In this document: in pieces, positions 22,317-33,428 of the stretch
Layout: each line of letters begins with the position of its first letter
Position numbering within the stretch: position 1 is the stretch's first letter
Source of the DNA: Amanita rubescens
Lineage: Eukaryota > Basidiomycota > Agaricomycetes > Agaricales > Amanitaceae
Assembly: GCA_015039365.1 (NCBI GenBank)
Contig: WION01000001.1
Location: 868,001-932,000, forward strand
DNA: 64,000 bases
Direction: 5' to 3'
The notes under the pieces: model-generated
What the model saw: the letters and a program-made list of their open reading frames with translations, nothing else
The model's database searches: none
What the model was told of the DNA's origin: nothing
Position numbers and translations under genes: made by a program

Positions 22317-23516
22317 ATGCTTCGTCCGCTCATCACACGATCATCCCGTGCCTTCCATACCTGGCTCAGGGACATTTGTCAATGCCCGCTTTGTGTCCAT
22401 CCATCCACCAATCAGAAACTAAATCGTTCCTCAGACGCTCTGGGTGCTTCAATCGCATCCCAGTCTCGTAATAACGATGGACTTTACGTTAAATGGAATG
22501 ATGGTCATTCCTCTTTTTATCCACACTCATTTCTTGATCAATACGATCGCACTGCCAACTTTCATCGTCACATCCCTGTTCACCCATGGACGAGTCAGTC
22601 CATCCAGAACTCTCCCTCTCTCTTTGTGACATATTCCTCTCTGTCATCAACCCGGGGCCTCGTCACTGCGATAGAACAAATCGCAAAGTACGGCATTCTC
22701 TTTGTCACAGATGTACCCAATGTCAAGACTTCTAATGACGAATGCGATCTGCGGACCTTGGCAGAAAAATTTGGTTACATCAGACCTACGTTTTATGGCC
22801 CACTATGGGACGTGCTCAACGTACACAACAGCAAAAACATTGCATATACTAATCTACACCTAGACTTGCACATGGATCTGCTGTCAGTCCATCTAGACAT
22901 CGTCCCGACTTGATTCTTATACCGATAATGCAGGTACTTTCACCATCCACCGCGGTATCAAATCCTTCACTGTCTTCGGAATAAAGTGAAAGGAGGGTCA
23001 TCCTTCTTTGTAGATGCCTTTCATGTTGCAGAGACCCTCCGCGAAAACTCCCCTTCGTCTTTCAAAGCTCTCGCAACGACTCCCGTTCCTTTCCAATACA
23101 TCAACGACGGACACCACCTCTATCATGCACATCCAACTATAGAATTAGATCCTTTACAGGAAGATTCCACTCCCTTGATAAAGAGGAGTATCAAATACGT
23201 CAACTATAGTCCTCCATTCCAAGCTCCGTTTCCACGTTCAAAGGAACCCGACCACTTTTATGCGTCGTTGCGCAACTTTGCAGATCTACTAGATGCAAAG
23301 GAGAACAGATACGAATATACCTTGCGTGAAGGAGACGCAGTTATATTTGATAACCGGAGGGTGATGCATGCCCGCACCGCTTTTACGGATATACCGGGGC
23401 TGGAGATAAAGGAGGGTGATGCGAATAGATGGCTCAAGGGTTGTTATCTAGATGATGACGCTATATTGGACCGCTACAGGGTAATGAAAGCAAAACTAGA
23501 CAACAAGAATGTGTAA
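22317..23516 (+). CDS. Gamma-butyrobetaine/trimethyllysine dioxygenase family (carnitine biosynthesis)
   Basis: Fe(II)/2-oxoglutarate dioxygenase of the BBOX/TMLH family, hydroxylating a carnitine precursor, usually in mitochondria. The N-terminal zinc-binding domain reads WLRDICQCPLCVHPST with the expected cysteines. The iron site is HMD in LHLDLHMDLLYFHHPPRYQ, formed across an intron at about 22879-22933, with the distal His in NRRVMHARTAF. The Arg for 2-oxoglutarate is probably the one after HAR. The C-terminus reads RWLKGCYLDDDAILDRY, typical of the family. The cysteine-rich start favours butyrobetaine over trimethyllysine as substrate, but I cannot separate them. The stop is 15 bp from the stop of the peroxisomal MaoC gene. 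Confidence 0.85.
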
Positions 23517-23531
23517 AGCAGACAGAATGAC

Positions 23532-24905
23532 TCAAAGTTTTGCACTAGGCTTGGCAACATATGCTATCCCTCCACCGAGCACGATCTACACACACGTCAG
23601 CCAAAATTCATTGAATGCTTCCTCGGACCCTGCTTACCTTGCCAGTATTCAAATTCTTTGTAACAAATGTCACTTCCGTCGTTCCTTTCGGGCCCGGCCC
23701 AACTTCCCAAATCTGCGTCTCGATAGCATCTCCCGGCTTTACGGGCGCAGTGAAACGAACGCCAAAGAACTTTAATGATTTGGGGTCCTTCCCGCCAACG
23801 GTGTCGATGATAGCACGAGCAGAGAAACCAAAAGTGCAAAGGCCATGGAGAATGGCGCCACCGAATCCTGCTCCTTGGCCTATCCTAGGGTCTGGACACG
23901 AGCAAGTTAACTTGGGGGACACCGATTGTTTACTGCGCGCATACCAATATGCAGAGGGTTATAGTCTCCACTCAGCCTGAAGAGGATCGCTTGTTCAGGT
24001 TTCGTTTGATCCTTTACGACATGTGTAGGTGCCTTGTCCTTGGGGATCGGTTTGGCTTGCGGAGGACCAGCGATGACTTTGGAGAATTTCTCACCAGTGG
24101 CTTTGGCGCCGAGATAAAACGCAGCCGACTAGACATTGGCGGTTAACATCTTTCAAATTTGCAAGGTAGAAGACATACATATAATTTGGCGTATGTTGTG
24201 CCTCGAGGATCGATCAAGAGGTTTTCATTCGTTAAGATAATGCCAGACTCTGGCTCATTTGGTTAATGACCTGGTTTTTGCAAGAGGTGAAATTTCCATG
24301 TACTGTTTTCTACGACACCAGTGTATCGTGATTTCCATTTCCAGCCAGGTCCACTAACGAACGGCAAGTCTTTAAGAATCTCGATCGATTGCGTTGCATG
24401 AACCTAAAAGCATATATTATGCTTTTTCGTATGTAATACAACATGCGGAACACTTACGACACGGTTCGGATCTAATTTTGGTAGTCCAGGTGCAAGGGAA
24501 CCTCCTGCCCCCAATCTTTCGGCAAAGAGATTGACATCTTCTCCGTCTAGCTTGAGTGATAGTACAACGGGATATGTTGGAAGGGCAGTGAAGCCTTTGT
24601 CTGCGATACAATGATGTTAGGTGACGGTGGGCACATGGGAATATGCATTGAACATACCAAGTTCTGTCACCAGATAAACAAGTAAATCGGTTGCAATGTC
24701 AATAAAGCCATATGCCTACCATAAACGAGTTGATAGTCATCTGCCTTGGCCCCTACGCCGACTGCATAAACCAGTAGATCCCGCTTGTTCCATGAAACCT
24801 AGTAAGAAAGACAGGTCATGCATGTTTCTATCAGTGTTGTTTGTCACAACTTACGGGTTTGTCGGGAAATTCGTGTCCAACTGCTTGCGCGAGATTTATT
24901 GACAT
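23532..24905 (-). CDS. Peroxisomal MaoC-type enoyl-CoA hydratase 2
   Basis: Hot-dog fold (R)-specific enoyl-CoA hydratase, like the hydratase part of fungal FOX2/human HSD17B4, acting in peroxisomal beta-oxidation. The start at 24905 gives MSINLAQAVGHEFPDKP. Middle exons read WNKRDLLVYAVGVGAKADDY and FTALPTYPVVLSLKLDGEDV. The hydratase signature FRLSGDYNPLHID is split by an intron (about 23895-23975), followed by GFGGAILHGLCTFGFSARAI. The last intron leads to IVLGGGIAYVAKPSAKL. The final AKL is a PTS1-type peroxisomal signal. About seven introns; frame clean. It converges on the carnitine-pathway dioxygenase. Confidence 0.85.
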
Positions 24906-25282
24906 GGCGTTCGTCGTTGTGGGACACCGTCTCGTTATTGCGGGGGTCCCGGAGCAGATATATATGGGAAGCAACCGGCTACCCCGGGTATGTTCGTTTG
25001 CCGCGCAAGCAAGTAACACCGAGTACACCCAGTGAATACCAAGTTCTTATTCCGACAAAGAAAGGCACATTTTTCGTCACAAAAATTGGTTTCCGCCATC
25101 TTGTTTTTGCCTTATGTTCGCCTCGCGACGGCTAAACAGTCGTTTTTTTCCTAATTTGCGCGACGTGCAGTCACGCGGTGGCTTAAAATAAAGAATTCCA
25201 AGTTGAACGCGTTGGGTTTGGGTCACGGTTCAAACTCTTTCAAACACAATATATATCCTCGCGCGCAACAAAGAACTGGATC
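24906..25282. promoter_or_regulatory. Divergent promoter region, MaoC hydratase / SNF2
   Basis: 377 bp between divergent genes; it must contain both promoters. An AT-rich stretch ATATATATCCTC lies near 25250, about 30 bp before the first ATG of the SNF2 gene, and could act as a TATA-like element. Nothing else was recognised. Confidence 0.4.
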
Positions 25283-28200
25283 ATGCCTGTAGAAGATCTG
25301 TGGGTAGTCGCCATCTTCGCGTACCGATTCGTCGGGCAGTCGTTCGTGCTAATCATTGCTGTGTTCAGCCGAAGACGTTTCGCAGGGAACATGAATTTAT
25401 ACCCTGACCTTGCACTTGAGGGTCATAAAGACTCGAAACAGAAGGATTCCCCTTCCGTGATCGTAAGTTGTTTCTGTTGGATCGTGGCAGACTGCTCAGA
25501 ACGACTTTCTAGTCCATTTCAACAAACAGTTCTACTAGTAGCGCGTCGATATCGGTGGCATCTGCGCGCTCGTCAACAACATCTGGCTCGGCGAGCACGA
25601 GTTCTACTGTATCGTCTCCCCCCGCAGCGCCAGCCAAGCCAAAGAAAACCCCCATCGTAATCTCGTCCGATGAGTCAGAGAACAGCGACAACGAGGTTGA
25701 ACAGGCCTTAACGAGAATGTGAGTGATGTATAACGTGTACAAACCCTCATAATCTCATAATATCAAAGTGACCCGTCGCCGCACAACATTCAATTCCCCG
25801 AACCTGAAATTCACCCTGATGGCTGGCGGAGCAATCACCTAAGGGTCGAGGACGCGATTTATAAATCGGTGCCTACAGCAATCCCCGTGCCGTCGAACAC
25901 GCACCTTCCTACTGCAACGCTTCCGCCCATGCAAAGTTCTGGTTTGCTCGCAATGGTCCCACCTGAGTCTGAACCCATCATAAATATGGCGCCTGCAGAG
26001 GCCGACAAGGAGTTGAAAAACCTCATGGAGGGCTCAACGAATGCGGACATCGAAGCCGAGATCAACCCAGAAGACATGATCGTGAAGAATTTTCACGAAA
26101 AGTTCAAATTGCTACCGCATCAAGCGCTTGGCAGAGAATGGATGAGTGAAAGGGAAACCGGAAAGAATCTTGGTGGGATATTGGCTGATGATATGGGGTG
26201 AGTTTTTTCTATTGATACAACTCGCTCTAACTGTCTAGTATCTAGACTCGGAAAGACGATACAAACTCTTACGCGGATAGTGGACGGTCGGGCGCGGAAG
26301 TCTGACTCTCAGGAGGGATGGGCGGCTTCGACGTTGTACGTTTTTTTTTTAAAATTGAACCTTCTAGATGGATATTTACTTAAATATTGCTTCTAGGGTT
26401 GTTTGCCCTCTCGCGCTGGTAGGCCAGTGGATGAAAGAGGTACAGGATATCACGGTTGGGTTCACCGTAAAGACGCATCATGGACCCAGTAGAACGGCAG
26501 GTATGCTAGCGTAGTAGTCGACCGAGTTGATGTTCGTTACTCAACTTATCACAGATCCTTCAACCCTTCGATCCTCGCATATCATCATCACCACTTATGA
26601 TGTCGTCAAGTCCGAATACGAAGCGTACCAGTCGATTGCCAAGAACGAGTCTAAGCAGTTGAACGTCGACTCTGACGATGAAGATAGTGACAGTACTCGT
26701 GTAGCCAAGGCACCTAAAACCAAGTCAAAGGGAAGGGGGAGTGGTTCTGGTAAATCAGCTCTTTTCAAAGTGAAGTGGTGGCGCGTCGTGCTAGGTCATC
26801 TTATTCTATCTCCTATCACATACCTGCTAATCAAACCCTGTGCAGATGAGGCGCATAACATTAAGAACGAGAAGACAAAGGGTGCTATCGCGTGTTGCGC
26901 GTTGGAGGCAAAGTATCGATGGTGTTTGACCGGTACACCGATGTAAGTCATTCCTGCCCATTTGTATGATAAAATAGATGATGACCTTGACTAGGCAGAA
27001 CAACGTTCAAGAATTGTATTCCCTGTTCAAGTTCTTGCGCATCAAGCCATTGAACGACCGGCAGAGTTTTGAACTTCAAATCGCCAAGCCGCTGAAGACG
27101 GGGAGGAACGCAGGCCAAGCAATGAAGAAGCTTCGCGTAGGTTTACTTTTTGTCCACCGTGAATATCGCTAACAGTAGGATAAGGTTATCCTTCAAAAGA
27201 TTATGCTTAGACGGACGAAAGACCAAACAATCAATGGGCAGAGGCTCATTGAGCTACCAGCGCGCAACGTCGAAGTCATTTCGTGTCCTTTCGATTCAGC
27301 AGAGCAAGAGTTTTACAACGCCTTGGAAAACAAGATGAGTGACACGCTCGAAAAGCTGATGACATCGTCGGCGCCTGGGAACACGGCATACATGTCCGTT
27401 TTGCTCCTTTTGCTTCGACTTCGACAAGGCAAGTTGATGGGTTTTGTGGAATATTCAATCTAACACGTCCCGATTAGCTTGCAATCATCCCATTCTCGTC
27501 ACGAAGGACTTCAAGAAAGACTCGGAAGCCATTAACCCAAAGTCGGTGAAGAAAGGCGAAAGTGACAAGGATGTAGATGCGGACGATTTGGCTGCCGAAT
27601 TTGAGCAATTAGGTGTAACAAGGAAGTGTCAGTTCTGCACAACCGAGTGAGGATCGTCGCCACTTTTTATGTCCCTTGCTAACAACCAAAAGACTTCCCT
27701 CTGACACAAGAGGAAACTATTGTGTTACGTGCATGCCTCTAGTTGCACAGGCGAAGGAAACGGAAGAAGAAAGACCGTCGTCGGCGAAAATCCGAATGAT
27801 CTTGAAAATCCTCGACGATATCAAGGGACGGTCTGATGGTGCCGAAAAGACGATAATATTTTCTCAATTCACATCTATGCTCGATCTGATCGAGCCGTTC
27901 TTGAGAGACGAGCGCATCAGATATGTCCGATGTACGCCGATTATCTGTGTTCCCCTAATGTCTCTAACTCGCCTGGTAGACGACGGTTCCATGAAGCCCG
28001 CTGACCGCGAAGCTGCCTTGACGAAGATCAAGGAAGACCCCAAGGCGCGAGTCATCCTGATCTCGTTCAAGGCTGGTAGTACCTGGTCTCAATTTAACAG
28101 CTTGCAATAACGTCATCCTCGTTGACCTGTGGTGGAATCCTGCTCTGGAAGATCAAGCGTTCGATCGTGCGCATCGCTTTGGCCAGAATCGGGACGTCAG

Positions 28201-28387
28201 TATTTTCAAGCTGAAGATTGACAATACGGTTGAGGATCGCATTTTGGAACTCCAAGAGAGAAAAAGAGCCTTGACACAGAATGTGTTAGCAGGCGCTAAA
28301 CACAAGGGCTTGAATCTCGGCTTTGAAGAACTACTGGCATTGCTCAAATGGGGCAAAGATGAGCAAGACAGCGATAGTGATGATTGA
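25283..28387 (+). CDS. SNF2-family DNA-dependent ATPase (ULS1/RAD5-like) with CxxC zinc motif
   Basis: Swi2/Snf2 helicase-like translocase, probably nuclear, in chromatin or DNA repair. The N-terminus is Ser-rich with an acidic patch (VISSDESENSDNE). Motif I DDMGLGKTIQTLTRI is split by an intron at 26199. Motif II DEAHNIKN is assembled across an intron near 26845. Motif III is LTGTPMQNNVQELYS. Motifs V and VI are AGSTGLNLTACNNV and DQAFDRAHRFGQNRD. Between the lobes, CQFC...CVTC (about 27630-27730) sits where ULS1/RAD5 proteins carry a RING, but only four Cys are seen. An extra T at 28084 breaks motif V. About ten introns. The start could be 25283 or the in-frame ATG at 25391. Confidence 0.85.
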
Positions 28388-28605
28388 TTTAAGGGATATA
28401 CAGAATATCGTAGTACTACTAGTACAATACCCACAACCTAGTCAGAGTGAAACAATTTTTGGAGCAGAGTTCAAATTCCCACAGCTGCGACGCTTTGATG
28501 AGCCTCTGTCTCCCCCATCCCTGATCGAATCCCTGCCGACTCCGTCGCAGATTTTCTCTTGACGTAGCGACAAGGTCATGGGCTGTGTATGTTAACACTT
28601 TTACA

Positions 28606-31600
28606 ATGTCAGAAGATCCAGCATTCCTTGTGCGGTATGTTATTGCTCACTCTCTCTCGTTGCGTATCGCCCCTCATATGCAAACTGCCCTCTCCGATCC
28701 CATCGGCTATGAATCATCGCCAGAGACGCAACTCACGTTCATCAGTCATTGAAAGAGCTTTTGACAACACACGAGCCCTTCGACAGGGAGGTAGAATTTC
28801 AACGAAAGAAGTGAGTGTCACCTTGTGTGGCGGATAAGCCAAAGTGATTTTTTCACTCCTCAGATTACGGAGACAGCACCTCCAATTACTACTCTTACAT
28901 CCGCATGCACCAGAATCCAAAGATGTTGAGAACCATCTGTGGATGCAAACGTCTTATGCATTTATTGCCGCATATAAGCAGCGAATAAATGCTTTGGATC
29001 GTCTGCTTTATAATCGCCCGCAGCAGCCTCAAGGACAACCGCAGCAGCAGCAAGCAACAGCAACAGAGAAATGCTGGTGCGGGCCCTGTAGAATACCGAA
29101 AGCTTCTTCAACGTTTTCGCCAGTTTTTGGCGGAAGAAGAAAAATTTTGGGCTAAACTCATAGGCCGACTTTATCGCACTTTTGTATTGGAAGATGCGCG
29201 CTCCGTTCTTCAGCAACTTGGTATACTCCTAGAGGACGAAGCAGGCGCTCCAGGTCAAGGACATGGGCGTAATCAGCAACAATTTCCACCGGAGGATCCC
29301 ACACCGAGTCTGAAGGCTAAAAATGCCAGTGAGAAGGAGGCTTACATGTCTACGCTGAGCAAAGCACTTGTTTTCTTGGGTGATGTCGCTCGTTATCGGG
29401 AGTTGTATAACGAAGCTGGTGGACGGCCCCGAGCTGGGCACGAAGAGGGTTCCCCTGCCCGCAAACGTAATAGGAGAGCTCCGACATGGATGGACAACAT
29501 CTCAAAGGCGAGAAATTATGACAAGGCCCAGCAATATTACGAACAAGCCAGGCTCCTGGTTCCTAATGAGGGAAAACCATCTCATCAGCTTGCTATTTTA
29601 GCATCGTACAAGAACGATGCATATATGTCCTTGGCCCACTACTATCGGGCTTTGTGCGTGAAGCAATCGTATGACACGGCGCTGAACAACATGAACACTC
29701 TTTTATCCAAGACTCTGGATACTTGGAGAACTTCAACAAGACATGACAAGAATCGGAATTTACCCCTAGACATCGAGCTCCATCCGGGCGTTAGGGTTGA
29801 AAAGTTCAAGGAGCGATTGGCCGTGCTGCACGCTCTGTGGCGGATCGGTGCAGACAGCGGAGTCGACAAGTGTGTAGTTCTGTATCTCATGATTCCTGCA
29901 CCCGATTGACTTGATCAGGATGAATTCCATCGCCCGAAAATTGGATGTTGCTGTGGCTAACGACTTTGCAACGCTCGTTGGACAACGCCAGATGCCCGCT
30001 GATATGATCACGCAAGCGATTGCTATGTCTCAAGGCGCATTGTGGAAGCATCGGATGCGGCGCGATACCTCGAAGGAACAGCATGGCGGATCTTCCACCT
30101 TACTGGAGTGGTATATCGTCAAACACCTCCTGGATATGCATCGCGCCTTGCTAGAAATTGGCAGAGACGAACTCAACGTACCACCTTCCCACGACACACG
30201 GGATGATCTAGGGCAACAAATTACTGCGACGTTTAGGCGAACACTTCCTGCCATGAGAGTCGCCAGCAAATGGTTGCGAGCAAACGCCAAATACTTATCG
30301 CAGGACCCAGAGTTCAACGCATATCTACAGAAGAAGAAAGGTTTGGCGAAAACGTTGAACCAGATCAGCGGTCCACCCTCACAAGATTAGTGGCCACTCT
30401 TACCACACTAAGAAGTTCTGGGAAATGTACGCGGAGTTCTCGCGTACACTGGCTCGGACTTTCCCGCTAGCCAAATTACCTAAATTGACTGCTCCGCTCG
30501 AGGAAGATATTGAACTGGGCGGTTTCCTACCTTTGAAGAAGTTAATGAATAGTGTTCGAACTGATGACCAGGGGAAGGTTAAACCACAAGAAGGGGTTCA
30601 TCCTAATGAGGAGCAACTCATGCGTATTGCCGATTTACACGAAGATGCAAGAGCCATTGCAGAATTGGATGTATGTTGCTGGTATCGCTGATTTGTTTTT
30701 TTTGTCTGACCCAATTCCAGTACGCGCCGATACAGTTCTACAGCAAGAGCGGTGTTGTTATGCTGGACAGCGACGCGTTTGAGGCTGAGGTTCCTAAAAT
30801 CAAGCCAGACAGTCGCCCGCCAACAAGAATTAGAAGAGCGATTAGTGCCCATACAGCAGGCGTCCCCTCCCATTCAGACGGAACCGCAGCTAGACGTCAG
30901 GACAGATCAAGAGGACAGCTTATCAGATAACTCACCTGACGATGACGATGAGGTCGTCCGTAATGCGTTCCGTCACCTTGATGACGCTAACCAAGCAGAG
31001 GATGACGACGACGGAGCAGATCGTGTTTGACCCTCGGTATGTCTGCTTTTGATTCATTCTATTGTTTTTCACTGCTGCATGGTGTAGACCTGTCATATCG
31101 CCCGTCATGCAAGCTGCCACATCTCCAATGCAAACCAGCCCCATATCACCACCCCAAGGCCGGCTGTACTCCCCACCACACTAGAAACTTCTCCCCAATC
31201 GCCCACACGAACGAACGGGGTTCCGTCGAGGGCTGCACTAACAACAGCAGAAGATCTACTCAAGAATGTCATGGGTGGCGGCCGTCCTCCCCCTTCTCAG
31301 CAGCCATCACACCTATTCAGTGCAAACCTTTCGGCGCAATCAATATGGTCTGCCACTTCGCAGGACGAGCAACGAATGTTAGCCGGAACTACTAGCCATA
31401 CGAGCGGGAGCCCGCTATTCCATTCGCCGACACACCAATATTCATCATTGGACGTAACGCACGTACGTGATATCCCCAATATATCGCAACCGTCAATCTG
31501 GGGCCCCCCGTTACCATACTCCGCCAGTGGATTTGATGGCCCTCAACAACAGAGTATTCACGCCAATACCGTTGGTATTGGCCTGGGAAGAGACAATATG

Positions 31601-31987
31601 GAGTCATTTGCACAGCAATATCCTCAACCAGGGCTAGCAACCACAAACGGCATTAATGGAGGCAGGAGTAATCTATCGCCTCACAGACGCGGGCCGTCGA
31701 TTACTCAGCAAATTCAACTTCAACAGCAACAGCAATACCAAGTGCAGCCCCCTTCGTCTCTACCCCTCCTAAGCTCGAGTATGGCGGATCCTACGTTTGG
31801 CTTGTCTATGGATGGTATCGGCTCGAGCAACTTTGTAGGAGCAATGGATCCTCGTGGTGCTTTCTATAATGGTACCTATCGGAATGGAACATCCCCCTTT
31901 CATACACGACATCTTTCATATAACGATCCGAGGTTAGGCCCAGGGATGCAGCAATCGTTGCCGCCATCCCTATGGGGTAGTACTTGA
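28606..31987 (+). CDS. EST1/SMG7-like telomerase-activator/NMD protein
   Basis: Contains the 14-3-3-like TPR domain of Est1/Ebs1/SMG7 proteins, which act at telomeres or bind phosphorylated UPF1 in nonsense-mediated decay. The start at 28606 gives MSEDPAFLVR. Landmarks: EYRKLLQRFRQFLAEEEKFW (29090), GDVARYRELYNE (29380), and KAQQYYEQARLLVPNEGKPS (29525). These are followed by LEEDIELGGFLPLKKLM (30500) and EQIVFDPR (31015). The C-terminal third is Gln/Ser/Pro-rich and probably disordered, ending SLPPSLWGST. The frame needs corrections: +1 near 29065 (CAG repeat), 30815 and 31013, and less clear shifts near 30340, 30415 and 31180. I cannot tell telomerase from NMD function. Confidence 0.8.
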
Positions 31988-32618
31988 TCTAATCAGAGAG
32001 ATTGTGTCAAGTTACATTTTAATAGAGAGTAAGTTGTTCTTCCCCATATTACTATCAGGATTGATTTAGGGTATATAGGATCAACTTCCGCTATCGTCCC
32101 TTCTCGCAGAGGATTCTCGCATCTATGGTAGCTTGTTGGCGATGGTGCACTGTATAGCAACCTGACATGCCTTGACGTGCCTTCGATGCCTTGCGTCATC
32201 TCAAGTTGCGCGTATGCAAGAAGGTAGTTGGAATGACTAACGCCTACGATTGACATGCAGTATCCTATGTGCAGGCAACAAAGATCGATAGAAGGTTCAC
32301 TTTTGTGCTGCCGGTTGGCTATGCTGCTGTGTTGTTTGCATCTTGGCTGGACATACCTCCTTGTCATTGCGGACAATTCCTTGATATCTCTGTTTTTTTA
32401 TTTATGTTATGCCCTCCACTTTGTGTCCACGCGACAATGTATTTCTTTCCTTGTTCCAATTGTCCCAAATTATGTCTACGTTTCTGTATGTTGCCCATTG
32501 ATAGGGACAAAGCATTTTCGTTGTAGCCTTTGAAATACCAATGTATAGTCCAACTCATTTGAATTATAGCTGAGGTTTAAAATCACAGTAGATACAGCTC
32601 AAAAAATTAACCTAGCTA
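31988..32618. other. Intergenic, 3' ends of EST1-like and KPWE genes
   Basis: 631 bp between two convergent genes. I saw no coding frame, tRNA or repeat. It should contain both terminators. Confidence 0.5.
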
Positions 32619-33265
32619 TCAGGCCATACTCTGATCAATCACTTGATCTGAGACAGCAATCTCCCATGGCTTCTTTCTGACTGGAGATACGGATGTGCTT
32701 GGCTGCGCTTCCTGGATAGCAATGAGCGAAGTGGGTTATACGAGGAGCAACGGCGTACATTTAATCCGTCAAGGATGACTTTGTTGTTGGGTATGCCTTC
32801 AACCTGGCCGGCCGCGATCAACTCCTGCAGCTCGGCGAACGTAAGGACATAGTCCTCCTCTGTTTGATCCTCCTGCGAAGATGGTGTTGAACTCTTTGGG
32901 TCGAATTGATTCCGCATGATTTTCAGCCCTCTCAAGGTAACCGAGTTTGTTCGGCCGCCAGGGCCTGTTCAATGGTAAAAGGGTAACCTGTTACTCTGCT
33001 GTAATAAATAACAAGCAAGCGATGCTGCACAATTCAATACCTGCTAAAGTAAAAAACTCGGGCGCGGCGTTCGATATCGTCTCTGGACCCGGGTGAATTG
33101 TCGCTGCTTAGCGCAGCACTTGCGAGAATATTTTCTAAACCTTTCTTAGCATTCCTGTCAGTTCATCTTGAGCGTACGCCTGAGACATCACACCTTGAAA
33201 GCATCATCCGTATCAAAAGGATAGGAAGCATACAGCCGAACAGGCTCTTCGAGACGGTCAGCCAT
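32619..33265 (-). CDS. KPWE-motif protein, probable peroxisomal import factor PEX39
   Basis: Small protein whose last exon reads EAQPSTSVSPVRKKPWEIAV, containing the [KR]PWE signature of the PEX14-like KPWE domain. Proteins of this type (yeast Yjr012c, human C6orf226) were recently described as PEX39, a helper of PEX7 in PTS2 import. The start at 33265 gives MADRLEEPVRLYASYPFDTD. An intron follows at about 33210-33170, then AKKGLENILASAALSS and DIERRARVFY. The second half contains VTLRGLKIMRNQFDP and LTFAELQELIAAGQVEGIP, the conserved segment before KPWE. An intron at 32760-32710 was needed to reach KPWE. The junction near 32945-33050 is not resolved; it needs another intron or an indel. Confidence 0.72.
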
Positions 33266-33428
33266 GATACAGTTCCCGTCTCAATTTGCCGAACTGCCGT
33301 GCTATCTATAATCTAATCTCTCACGTGACGTCAAACCAGCGGTTACCATTAGCGGTCCTTGCTGCAAAGGTGCCATGTCGCAACGTTCTCCGGTCTAAGC
33401 CTATCAACTTTCCTTTTCAAGAGCAAAC

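Noticed and set aside
29030..29070. CAG/CAA tract as an unstable repeat expansion.
   Set aside because: Only a short mixed Gln-coding stretch within the EST1-like gene; relevant mainly because a frame shift occurs there.
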